A stretch of 64,000 nucleotides of DNA from Haliscomenobacter sp. Lineage in GTDB: Bacteria; Bacteroidota; Bacteroidia; Chitinophagales; Saprospiraceae. Under the pieces are notes generated by a model. It was not told where the DNA came from, made no database searches, and worked only from the letters and a program-made list of their open reading frames with translations. Positions 37,601-44,786 of this stretch are shown in pieces. Made by a program: the position numbers and the translations under genes. The stretch is from contig JADJPL010000012.1 of the NCBI GenBank assembly GCA_016713275.1, positions 1-64,000 of the forward strand, in the 5' to 3' direction. Within the stretch, counting starts at the first letter, position 1; every line of letters begins with the position of its first letter.

Positions 37601-38407
37601 GGATTTGCCGCTATTCAGACGGCGCTGGCTGCCCGAAAGGCATTTATTCTGCAATCCAGTATGGCCGGCTCCCGGCATTTATTCTCCGGATTGCTCGAAG
37701 GACTTCAGGTCCCTGGCCCGGCGTTTTTCCGCTTGCTGGCTCCTTTCGGAACAGACGTGGCAGCGGAAGATCAAGCCAGGACAGCCTTGCAGACGCGGGC
37801 ATTCCCCATGCTGACCTTCCGTCCGGAAAAGGCTTCCACCTACCTGGCAGCTGGCCTTTCTCTCGAGGGAAACCCACAAACAGAAGCCGAATGGGTGGGT
37901 TCCAGCATTCCTTTGCCGGGGGTACAACCTGCCGAACCGCTGACGTATTTCCTTACCTATGCGGATTGGCTTCGCACCCTGCCCAATTGGGAAGCAGAAT
38001 TTACCCTTTGGACGGAGGCGTCCGGCTTTGCCGTCCCGGTGAACTACTACCTGGAAAGCGAACCGGCGGCGCTTAAAGGCAAAGTTCCGGTTGTTGTAAC
38101 CGAAACCTCGGGGCCGCTCGGATTTACCTCCTGGATTCCTTCTTCCCGGGTTCTGGAATTGACCAGAACGGCTGGACTTCAGTGGAAAACCTGGAAAGAA
38201 ATGGCGGGCATTCAGGCTATGTTTCAGCATGCACAGAGCGAAAGTCTGGAGCAAGCCCTTCTGGCGAAGCATACTGCCGAACTTGCCTCCATGCGGGAAG
38301 CGTATGAAGCTGGGCTAAAGGAGGAACAGGATATATGGATGGGCGAAGTGAAGGTCAAGTTGAGGGATAAATTGATCGCATTGTCAAAAATGAAAAACCA
38401 GGCATGA
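34691..38407 (+). CDS. Large degenerate PFOR-like iron-sulfur protein
   Basis: 1238 residues, about the length of a full PFOR. Residues 1-180 resemble PFOR domain I (LTMDAGGLGYAAGLSLSG, FLVYLVDARYSDLIPLLGEG). Residues 280-340 resemble domain II (LGVAVLRQWAPFPGKEV, LLVLEPGGSDWLY). Two 4Fe-4S motifs follow, CTACGDCIAACP near 495 and CTGCGVCAAVCP near 635, as in domain V. Residues about 920-1110 resemble the TPP domain (WPVKVVYLDHGMVGTDTG, RKAFILQSSM, GPAFFRLLAPFG) but the GDGWAYDIG motif is replaced. There is a coiled C-terminus. The family needs TPP; without it the protein likely relays electrons. Its stop overlaps the rnfC start (ATGA), tying it to Rnf. Confidence 0.7.
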   Translation: MIKGIAKEYEAFARAIRSVESVTGEGWSGPFGEAAGEPANFFGRKRLTMDAGGLGYAAGLSLSGVRASVWMTGEAFLKERTVWQTAIRFKLPFLVYLVDARYSDLIPLLGEGGAIAFTARQPQEAADLALIARRASEAALCPAVVILQPDANSGSSFQGLSKERTAEYLGDPDGLIDAPTPAQGLVFGKKRRRVPRWMNTDLPALIGAVKDTRFLDQERLASQRFFEGHLPELIADAVAVFQKTSERAYSAVDVSASGKPDFWAMGAWDAETSLKEVAVRQAKGEHLGVAVLRQWAPFPGKEVAQALQKAKSLLVLEPGGSDWLYRQIHKALETHAKAGSGTAVFAAKTAGAPDQQDILLALQHFQKGGTPKQPVVLGTAFSRATSVSPQHEVLLQAIERAYPGISQEGLAHSDSPKKENPASKPSWAVRRFRDQGPPYARLTRFFNDTAYFFQTGETREVAADPFQAIPLMPAGSASLADWGSAREQIPVFLHNTCTACGDCIAACPHAAVSSVAMTMESLIKAAVDVSAKRGQPLSSLTPMIKNLAKICAQTVAEAPDAPTDLPAVVEAAFARVSAQMKLEGEKREQAERDIERLETILSDFPAVFTDELFHQAEAAEKGSGLVFGIAIDPQACTGCGVCAAVCPDEALVMRPADHMLREEESRRFALWEQLPDTSRETVQRLIGIPGQNPIPALYLQREVLASLTGGQPADQGTEFKSMVHFVCAVAEASRQPAYQQQLRSIREAADQVAAKVHQTLSDALPKKEFSQLEQVLENLHGDRLPLDSLLGKLGEGEHLSRVDTQTLQRQMQMIRDLRDLEWLLKEGPSGPGRAKYTLAAGLNEASWLGQYPYNHFSTPVALWQSGLTADAALGLIEGQMRHWLDNIRLIRRGKLEAQGKYQPAVHNPELAALAWENLDPEEKEAFPPLLLVVGPEEMQSGLAVRLPEVFAKAWPVKVVYLDHGMVGTDTGFAAIQTALAARKAFILQSSMAGSRHLFSGLLEGLQVPGPAFFRLLAPFGTDVAAEDQARTALQTRAFPMLTFRPEKASTYLAAGLSLEGNPQTEAEWVGSSIPLPGVQPAEPLTYFLTYADWLRTLPNWEAEFTLWTEASGFAVPVNYYLESEPAALKGKVPVVVTETSGPLGFTSWIPSSRVLELTRTAGLQWKTWKEMAGIQAMFQHAQSESLEQALLAKHTAELASMREAYEAGLKEEQDIWMGEVKVKLRDKLIALSKMKNQA

Positions 38408-39768
38408 TCTTTGGGAAAAAACACGGGCTGAATGAACGCTTGCTGACGTTTCGGCACGGCGTACACCCGGAAGAATACAAGGAGTTGTCGGACCATTGCG
38501 CGATTGAGCGCATGCCCTTTGTGGAAATGTATACGCTGCCCCTTTCCCAGCATCTCGGCGCGCCTTCGAGGGCGATTGTCCGCAAGGGGCAGGAAGTGCG
38601 AAGGGGAGAACTGATTGCTGAGCCGGCGAGTTTTGTTTCGGTGGGATTGCATAGCCCGGTGGATGGGACGGTAGTAAGCGTGGGGTTGGTAGACCAACCC
38701 AATGGCCAGATGGCCCCTGGTATTCGGATCAAGACCGATCCGTATTCCCCCCAACGCATGGCGGAAACGTCGATTCCGGACCCGGAATCCATTTCCGTTG
38801 GGGATTTCCTCAAAGCCGTACAATGGGCAGGGATCGTCGGGTTGGGAGGCGCCGCTTTTCCGGCCCACGTCAAGTTTTCCATTCCCAAAGACAAGACCTG
38901 CAAATACTTGATGCTCAATGGCTGTGAATGCGAGCCTTTTCTGACGGCCGATCATCGGGTGATGCTGGAGTATACCAGGGATTTGCTCGACGGAACCCGC
39001 ATTTTGCAGCATTTCGTCCAGGCCGAGCGGATTATCATCGGGGTGGAAGCGAATAAGGCAGACGCAGTGGCTGCATTGCGTCAGACCGCTGTAGAAATGA
39101 ATTTTCCGGTCGAGGTGATTCCGCTTCAGGTCAAATACCCCCAGGGGGCGGAGAAGATGATGATCTCGGCTATTCTGGGCGAAGAGGTGCCTTCCGGGAA
39201 ATTGCCTATTGATGTCGGTGCATTGGTAACCAACGTTGGAACGATTGCCGCGTTATCTCAGTATTTTCGCCAGGGTAAACCCCTTATCGAAAGGGTGGTC
39301 ACTGTTACCGGAACAGCCGTAAAACGCCCGGCCAACGTGCTCGTCCCTATCGGAACGCCGATGCGGGAAGTCGTGGATTATTGCGGCGGGTTAACGTCGA
39401 AAACGGTCCGCATTCTTCTGGGAGGGCCGATGATGGGCGTTTCTCAAAAGACGCTGGACGTGCCGGTGGTGAAGGGCACTTCCGGTATTCTGTTGCTGAC
39501 GGACAGAGAAGTTCAGGACCTGGATACCTACAACTGTATCCGCTGCGGGCGCTGCGTCGACGCGTGTCCGATCTTCCTGAATCCGGCGCGCATGGGGGCG
39601 ATGGCCAAACAAAAATTATGGGACGAGATGGAAGCGCTGAATGTCATGGATTGCTTTGAGTGCGCTTCCTGCTCCTACGTATGTCCTTCGGCGATCCCGC
39701 TGGTGCAGAGTTTCCGGATCGGAAAGAGCATGATCCGGGAGAAGAAAGCCCGGGAAGCGGGGAAATAA
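38404..39768 (+). CDS. rnfC: Rnf complex subunit C
   Basis: 454 residues. Has the barrel-sandwich start (LSQHLGAPSRAIVRKGQEV), the NADH/FMN-binding Rossmann-like domain (GIVGLGGAAFPAHVK, LMLNGCECEPFLTADHRVM), an SLBB segment and two 4Fe-4S motifs (CIRCGRCVDACP, CFECASCSYVCP). RnfC is the cytoplasmic NAD-reducing subunit. Start coupled by ATGA to the PFOR-like gene. Confidence 0.95.
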   Translation: MIFGKKHGLNERLLTFRHGVHPEEYKELSDHCAIERMPFVEMYTLPLSQHLGAPSRAIVRKGQEVRRGELIAEPASFVSVGLHSPVDGTVVSVGLVDQPNGQMAPGIRIKTDPYSPQRMAETSIPDPESISVGDFLKAVQWAGIVGLGGAAFPAHVKFSIPKDKTCKYLMLNGCECEPFLTADHRVMLEYTRDLLDGTRILQHFVQAERIIIGVEANKADAVAALRQTAVEMNFPVEVIPLQVKYPQGAEKMMISAILGEEVPSGKLPIDVGALVTNVGTIAALSQYFRQGKPLIERVVTVTGTAVKRPANVLVPIGTPMREVVDYCGGLTSKTVRILLGGPMMGVSQKTLDVPVVKGTSGILLLTDREVQDLDTYNCIRCGRCVDACPIFLNPARMGAMAKQKLWDEMEALNVMDCFECASCSYVCPSAIPLVQSFRIGKSMIREKKAREAGK

Positions 39769-39796
39769 ACAAAAAACCAACAAAACACAAGCTCTG

Positions 39797-40783
39797 ATGA
39801 GCGAACGTCTATCGATCTCTACGTCCCCTTTTCTTCATGCGCCGTCGACTACGCCGCGGATCATGTGGGAGGTGGTATTCAGTCTGATTCCGGTGTTCGG
39901 AGCGGCATTTTATTACTTTGGACTCAGCGCGGTGCTGGTAAGTTTGGCCGCCATTGCCGGTTGCCTGATCACCGAATGGTGGCTGGATCCCCGGCATGGA
40001 GAAGCGCTGAAAGACGGAAGCGCCCTGATTACCGGGATGCTGCTGGCGCTATGCCTCCCTCCTGGTTTTCCACTGTGGATGGCGTTTCTGGGCGGCATGG
40101 TAGCTATCGGGCTGGGAAAAATTATTTGGGGCGGATTGGGGCAGAACATCTTTAACCCGGCCCTGGTGGGCAGGGCTTTCCTGCAATCGGCTTTTCCAAC
40201 GGCCATCACTACCTGGGATTTGCCCGATGGGCGGTACCTGGGCCCAAGAGGTACCAACCTGGCGCTTCCGCTGTGGCAAGGAACGCCGGTCGATGCGGTA
40301 ACTACCGCGACGCCTTTGGCCAAAATGAAGTTTGATCACGATCCCACCCGCCTTTGGGATCTGCTGATCGGCAATACCGGGGGCTCGCTAGGGGAAACCT
40401 GCGCGTTGATCCTGATCCTTGCCGGGATTTACCTGATTGCCCGCAAGATCGTCAACTGGCGTATTCCGGTAGCCATCCTGCTGGCAGTAGTGCTGCCTAC
40501 GCTGGTATTGTATCTGATCGACCCGCAGAAGTATCCTTCTCCTGCTTTTATGGTTCTTGCAGGAGGGTTGCTGCTGGGCGCTATTTATATGGCTACCGAT
40601 ATGGTGACGTCCCCGCTGACCTCCAAGGGGCTTTGGGTGTTTGGCATCGGGATTGGGATCATCGTGGTGCTGATCCGCGTTTGGGGAGGCTTGCCGGAAG
40701 GCGTCATGTATGCCATCCTGCTCATGAACGCTGCTACGCCGTTGATCAACCGGGCGACCAGAAACCGAGTGTATGGGCATTAA
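39797..40783 (+). CDS. rnfD: Rnf complex membrane subunit D
   Basis: 328 residues with about eight to ten membrane helices. FMN is expected to be bound covalently at the threonine in DAVTTATPLA (residues about 166-173), which fits the S/T-G-A-T type motif. WWLDPRHGEALKDGSALITGMLLALCLPP and GQNIFNPALVGRAFL are RnfD/NqrB hallmarks. Part of the ion-translocating core. Confidence 0.95.
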   Translation: MSERLSISTSPFLHAPSTTPRIMWEVVFSLIPVFGAAFYYFGLSAVLVSLAAIAGCLITEWWLDPRHGEALKDGSALITGMLLALCLPPGFPLWMAFLGGMVAIGLGKIIWGGLGQNIFNPALVGRAFLQSAFPTAITTWDLPDGRYLGPRGTNLALPLWQGTPVDAVTTATPLAKMKFDHDPTRLWDLLIGNTGGSLGETCALILILAGIYLIARKIVNWRIPVAILLAVVLPTLVLYLIDPQKYPSPAFMVLAGGLLLGAIYMATDMVTSPLTSKGLWVFGIGIGIIVVLIRVWGGLPEGVMYAILLMNAATPLINRATRNRVYGH

Positions 40784-40885
40784 GGGGGTGGTTGGTGGTT
40801 GGTGGTTGGTGATTGGTGGTTGGTGGTTGGTGGTTGGTGGTTGGTGGTTAGTGGTTGGTGGTTGGTGGTTAGTGGTTAGTGGGTG
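40784..40885. repeat. Heptanucleotide tandem array (GGTTGGT/GGTTAGT)
   Basis: About 14 copies of a 7-bp unit between rnfD and rnfG, starting at the rnfD stop and ending about 75 bases before rnfG. Same unit as the array at 56440-56570. Confidence 0.9.
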
Positions 40886-40958
40886 ATTAAGTGGGGAGGG
40901 GGTTAGGAGGAAATCATATTTAGGAATTGATTGCCGGACAATTAGTGCATAGAAAAAC

Positions 40959-41612
40959 ATGGAGGACCAACAAAACAGTATTCCTGTAACCGGGGGGAAA
41001 CCGGAGCCGAGTAGTTTCCGGCTGGTGGCGACATTGGGCGTAGCCGGACTGGTTTCGGGGTTTTTCCTGGTGGGCGCCTATTTATACACCTTGCCTTTGA
41101 TCCAGGCGGCGAAAGCCAGGGCTTTGGAAGCGGCCATTTACGAAGTGCTTCCGGGGTGTGTGCGATTCGATGCGTATGATCTGAAGAGCGGGGCTTTGGT
41201 AAAAGCGGAGGGGGCTGCTACCGGACTACCCCGGGTGTTTGCCGGATATGACAAAGAAGGTACGCGGATCGGGTTTGCGATCCAATCGGCGGTGCCGGGC
41301 TTTCAGGATGTGGTGGCGGGTATTTTTGGATATGTGCCGGAAACCAAAACCATTGTCGGGCTCAAGATTCTGGAGAGCAAGGAAACGCCGGGGCTGGGGG
41401 ATAAGATCTTTAAAGACGAGGCGTTTAAGGGCAATTTTGTGAAATTGGCGGTGGAGCCGGAAATCGTCCTGGTCAAAAAAGGCGAAAAAGCCAACCCGAA
41501 CGAAGTCGATGCGATTACCGGGGCGACGATCTCCTCAAGGGCGGTGGTCAGCTTGCTGAATACCGGAATGAAGGATTGGAAAGGAACCCTGGATAAGGAA
41601 AAGAAAAAATAA
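40959..41612 (+). CDS. rnfG: Rnf complex FMN-binding subunit G
   Basis: 217 residues: one N-terminal helix (VATLGVAGLVSGFFLVGAYLY) then the periplasmic FMN_bind domain with GFAIQSAVPGFQDVVAGIFGY and TKTIVGLKILESKETPGLGDKI. The covalent FMN site is the threonine of TGATISS (about residues 187-193). Followed by rnfE five bases later. Confidence 0.95.
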   Translation: MEDQQNSIPVTGGKPEPSSFRLVATLGVAGLVSGFFLVGAYLYTLPLIQAAKARALEAAIYEVLPGCVRFDAYDLKSGALVKAEGAATGLPRVFAGYDKEGTRIGFAIQSAVPGFQDVVAGIFGYVPETKTIVGLKILESKETPGLGDKIFKDEAFKGNFVKLAVEPEIVLVKKGEKANPNEVDAITGATISSRAVVSLLNTGMKDWKGTLDKEKKK

Positions 41613-41617
41613 CCATT

Positions 41618-42228
41618 ATGGTGCAGGAGGAAAAGACTGGTCAGAATATGGCCGTATTTTTAAAAGGGTTGTGGAAGAAAACCCAGTATTCGTAATGGTA
41701 CTCGGAATGTGCCCCACGATGGCGGTGACGAATACCGCGATCAATAGCCTGGCGATGGGCATGTCCACCCTGGTGGTGCTGCTTGGGTCCAGCACCCTGG
41801 TTTCTTTATTCCGAAAGGCGATCCCAGAACAAGTGCGTATTACAACCTATATCGTCATCATCGCTACGTTTGTTACCGTGATCGATTTTCTGCTGGCCGC
41901 GCTGGTTCCTGGCGTCCATAAGGAGTTGGGAGCTTTTATACCCCTGATTGTGGTCAACTGCCTGATTCTGGGCCGGGCGGAAGCCTTTGCCTCCCGGCAA
42001 CGGGCCGGATTGGCTTTTATTGACGCCTTGGGCATGGGCATCGGGTTTACTTTTGCTTTGCTCGCTATCGGGATTATCCGGGAAGTGCTTGGTAGCGGGA
42101 CCTTGTTTACGATTCCCTTGTTTGGGAAAGGATTTGAGCCTTGGGTGATTATGGTGCTTCCTCCAGGGGGCTTCCTGACCCTTGGGTTTTTATTACTGGG
42201 ATTTAATCGATTGAGGAAGAAGACCTGA
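41618..42228 (+). CDS. rnfE: Rnf complex membrane subunit E (frameshifted at 5' end)
   Basis: ATG 41618 (MVQEEK) loses frame in an AAAA run near 41631-41634; with one more A it continues DWSEYGRIFKRVVEENPVFV into the family core LGMCPTMAVTNTAINSLAMG. Six helices; the conserved cysteines MCP and VVNCLILGRAEAFA hold the iron centre shared with RnfA. A frame starting at GTG 41671 is open by itself but would lack the first helix segment. Repaired length about 203 residues. Confidence 0.92.
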
Positions 42229-42254
42229 TGGCTTTGGGCTGCTTCGCAGAGCTT

Positions 42255-42490
42255 CGGTCTGGAGACCGCCAGATACAAATCGAAGTCTGAAGACTTCGAC
42301 CGAGATGGTTCAAAAGGGGGTATAACCTCTTCTTGGTTTACGGGCCTGCTAAAAGGAGTATCCGATTGCGTCCGGAAAGTCTGGTTGGAGGCAGAGCCTC
42401 CACGTAGAGTGGGTCCGAGGCGGAGCCTCGAACCAGAGCCGGAGGCGGAGCCTCGAACCAGAGGCGGAGGCGGAGCCTCGAACCGAACCA
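42255..42490. repeat. Hairpins and GAGGCGGAGCCTC repeats between rnfE and rnfA
   Basis: CGGTCTGGAGACCG (42255-42268) and CGAAGTCTGAAGACTTCG (42281-42298) are perfect palindromes that may attenuate or end transcription. From about 42380 to 42490 a 22-23 bp unit containing GAGGC-gga-GCCTC and CGAACCAGAG is repeated three to four times. No gene is seen in this gap. Confidence 0.6.
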
Positions 42491-42534
42491 GGGTTTTTTG
42501 AACAGTCTCCTTCGACCAGCGCGCCCCAACGCCT

Positions 42535-42737
42535 AAACCTCGCAACTTCGTAACCTCGCAACCTCGCAACCTCGCAACCTCGCAACCTCGCAACCTCGCA
42601 ACTTCGCAACCTCCAACCTGCAACCTCGTAACCTCGCAACCTCGCAACCTCGCAACCTCGTAACCTCGTAACCTCGCAACCTCGTAACTTCGTAACCTCG
42701 TAACTTCGTAACCTCGCAACTTCGTAACCTCGCAACT
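42535..42737. repeat. Octanucleotide tandem array upstream of rnfA
   Basis: About 24 copies of GYAACYYC with one irregularity near 42612-42620, in sense orientation and ending about eight bases before the rnfA ATG (CGCAACTTTAAACTATG). It splits rnfA from the rest of the rnf run. Confidence 0.92.
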
Positions 42738-42744
42738 TTAAACT

Positions 42745-43322
42745 ATGGGCAACCTATTCTGGATATTCTTTTCGACCCTGCTGGTGAATAACTTCACCCT
42801 TTCCTATTTTTTGGGTCTTTGTCCTTTTCTTGGGGTATCAAGCAAGCTGGATACGGCGATGCGCCTAGGAGCTGCCAACATTTTCGTCATGCTGATTACC
42901 TCGGCGATGGCATGGTTGCTGAATACGTTTGTATTGGAATACGTCCCTTACCTTCGGCTAATCAGTTTTATTATTGTAATTCCCAGTACGGTGCAATTCG
43001 TGGCGATGGCGATCAAGAAACTGACCCAGGATCTGTTTCGGGCCTTGGGCGTGTTTTTGCCATTGATCACTACGAACTGCGCGATTTTGGGGTTGGCGCT
43101 GTTTCAGACCAGTAAGGAATATGGTTTTGGGAAGGCATAGCGTATGCTTTGGGCGGCGGCGGCGGCGTAACGCTGGCTTTGGTTTTGATGGCGGGTATTC
43201 GCGAAGAAACCAAGCTGATGAGCATTCCAAAGATTATCGAAGGGACGGCCTTTAACCTGATTATAGCAGGAATCTTATCCATGGCGTTCATGGGGTTTGC
43301 CGGGTTGTTTAGTACGCATTAA
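42745..43322 (+). CDS. rnfA: Rnf complex membrane subunit A (frameshifted)
   Basis: Starts FWIFFSTLLVNNFTLSYFLGLCPFLGVS, an RnfA/NqrE hallmark, with the second cysteine in TTNCAILGLALF. Near 43128-43134 one G is missing (GGGAAGGCATAG); restoring it continues EGIAYALGGGGGVTLALVLMAG and ends FAGLFSTH at 43322. Repaired length about 192 residues, normal. RnfA and RnfE together hold an iron centre in the membrane. Confidence 0.93.
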
Positions 43323-43369
43323 CCCAGGACGGCTTGGTAAATTAAAAACTATTTCTCAATATTGCGACG

Positions 43370-43546
43370 ATGGCAGCATATACGCATCTTCTGGCGATAG
43401 CCGCTTTGACTGTTCTATGCGCCGGTTGGGTTGGCGTGCAGTTTTTGGCCCGCCGGTTGGGGACGAAAAACCATTTTGAAGATTTAGGTAAAGGCGGGTG
43501 TAGCGGCTGCTCCTGTGGAGGAGGTACCTGCGAGCGAAACGATTAA
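43370..43546 (+). CDS. Small cysteine-rich membrane protein, NqrM-like
   Basis: 58 residues: one N-terminal helix (HLLAIAALTVLCAGWVGVQFLARRLG), then NHFEDLGKGG and a terminal cluster C-x2-C-x-C-x4-C (GCSGCSCGGGTCERND). This is the topology of NqrM, which helps insert the iron centre between NqrD and NqrE, the homologues of RnfE and RnfA. It begins 47 bases after rnfA on the same strand. FeoB-associated cysteine-rich proteins have a similar look and are the main alternative; no feo gene is present here. Confidence 0.6.
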   Translation: MAAYTHLLAIAALTVLCAGWVGVQFLARRLGTKNHFEDLGKGGCSGCSCGGGTCERND

Positions 43547-43562
43547 CTGAAAAAACAATTCG

Positions 43563-43982
43563 ATGAAAAAACTACTTGGCGTAGCCATTTTCCTCGCTGT
43601 GGCAGTGGGCGCGGTAGCGCAGAATGCATCCCGTACCGTCTATTTCACTTACATCAATGTGGAAGAAGGGTACAACCACGATTGTAAAACGCAGGTCTAC
43701 ATCGACGGTACGCTCGCTGGCGAGTCGGCGGTAGTCAAAGAAGACAAAGGGGGCGTCGTGAAGGTCAATGTGCCGAGGGGAAAACATTCCCTGCGGGTAG
43801 TCAACCTGTCTCTTTACGAAGGCAACTGGGAGGAGCATACGGTCGATAACGATTATAGCATCGACGCGATTCACGAAGAAGACCATGCGTTTAAAAAGCC
43901 AGAAAAGCTATATCTCCTGTTTGATATCGATTCCGGCACGACCCACTCCTGGGGTAAACCGGCCAAGAAGCCGAAAAAATAG
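43563..43982 (+). CDS. Hypothetical periplasmic protein
   Basis: 139 residues with a Sec signal (LLGVAIFLAVAVGAVAQ). The mature part is a small beta-rich domain (TVYFTYINVEEGYNHDCKTQVYIDG, VNVPRGKHSLRVVNLSLYEG) like PEGA-type or carboxypeptidase-regulatory-like modules, with a Lys/Pro tail. It begins 16 bases after the NqrM-like gene and may share the transcript. Family not recognised. Confidence 0.6.
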   Translation: MKKLLGVAIFLAVAVGAVAQNASRTVYFTYINVEEGYNHDCKTQVYIDGTLAGESAVVKEDKGGVVKVNVPRGKHSLRVVNLSLYEGNWEEHTVDNDYSIDAIHEEDHAFKKPEKLYLLFDIDSGTTHSWGKPAKKPKK

Positions 43983-44705
43983 TTAGAACTCCCTTTTGAT
44001 CAGCTCCGGCAAATCGGCTACGCTGGGAAGGATATGGGTATGCCGGTATTTTCCCAGCGTGGCGGCTGAATTGGCGCCGCTCAGCACCCCGATGTTTCCG
44101 GCGCACCCGGCGTTGTAGCCGGAAAGGAGATCCGCAGGGGTGTCCCCGATTTTAATGACTTCATGAACGCTCTGCACCCCCAGGGTTTGCATGATGTGGA
44201 AGATCATAAAAGGGGCAGGGCGGCCAACGCCGTTGGTGTGCTCGACGTCAACTGCCAGATCGGTAAGTCCTTTTTCTTTCCATTTTAACCCATCCATGAT
44301 CGCTTCGTTGACTTCGCGGTGAAAGCCGGTATCCGTCGCTACAAGGATGCCGTTTTCCCTGCACCAGCGGAAGGTGTCTTCCGCTCCGTCCATTGCCCGG
44401 ACGCTTCTGCGGTAATAGTCCAGCATAAGGACGGCGTAGCGGTCGAAGAGCATTTTGGCCTCGTCGAGCAGATCGGGAAAGTCGAATTTTTCCAGGTCTT
44501 CGATTTCTACCGCCCGGCCCCGTTCGCGGGCAATCATATACTGGTACAAGCGGATCTTGTTGGTGCCGATGGTTTTTTGGAATTCTTCCAGGCCGGCATG
44601 CAATCCGTGTTCAACGGCTGCCTGGTGCAGGCTTTTGGCAACGGCGTTGTCGTCTTCCACAGTTGTGCCGGAGAGGTCAAATACGACGAGTTTGATTCTG
44701 GACAT
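43983..44705 (-). CDS. Phosphonatase-like HAD hydrolase
   Basis: 240 residues from ATG 44705 (44723 is a longer option). HAD motif I is FDLSGTTVED (nucleophile D, then T instead of the second D), with VATDTGFHREV as motif II and KIGDTPADLLSGYNAGC as motif III/IV. This fits the PhnX-like phosphonatase-like family (TIGR03351), where the lysine of true phosphonoacetaldehyde hydrolase is not always conserved. The next gene on the strand is an alcohol dehydrogenase of the kind that accompanies it in phosphonate loci. Confidence 0.75.
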   Translation of the reverse strand: MSRIKLVVFDLSGTTVEDDNAVAKSLHQAAVEHGLHAGLEEFQKTIGTNKIRLYQYMIARERGRAVEIEDLEKFDFPDLLDEAKMLFDRYAVLMLDYYRRSVRAMDGAEDTFRWCRENGILVATDTGFHREVNEAIMDGLKWKEKGLTDLAVDVEHTNGVGRPAPFMIFHIMQTLGVQSVHEVIKIGDTPADLLSGYNAGCAGNIGVLSGANSAATLGKYRHTHILPSVADLPELIKREF

Positions 44706-44786
44706 GTGCGGTTTGTTGTTCAATTATGGGTTTGGGTGTTGATCAAAGCGGATGCCAACCCGGAACGGGTTTTCATTTAACCCGTA

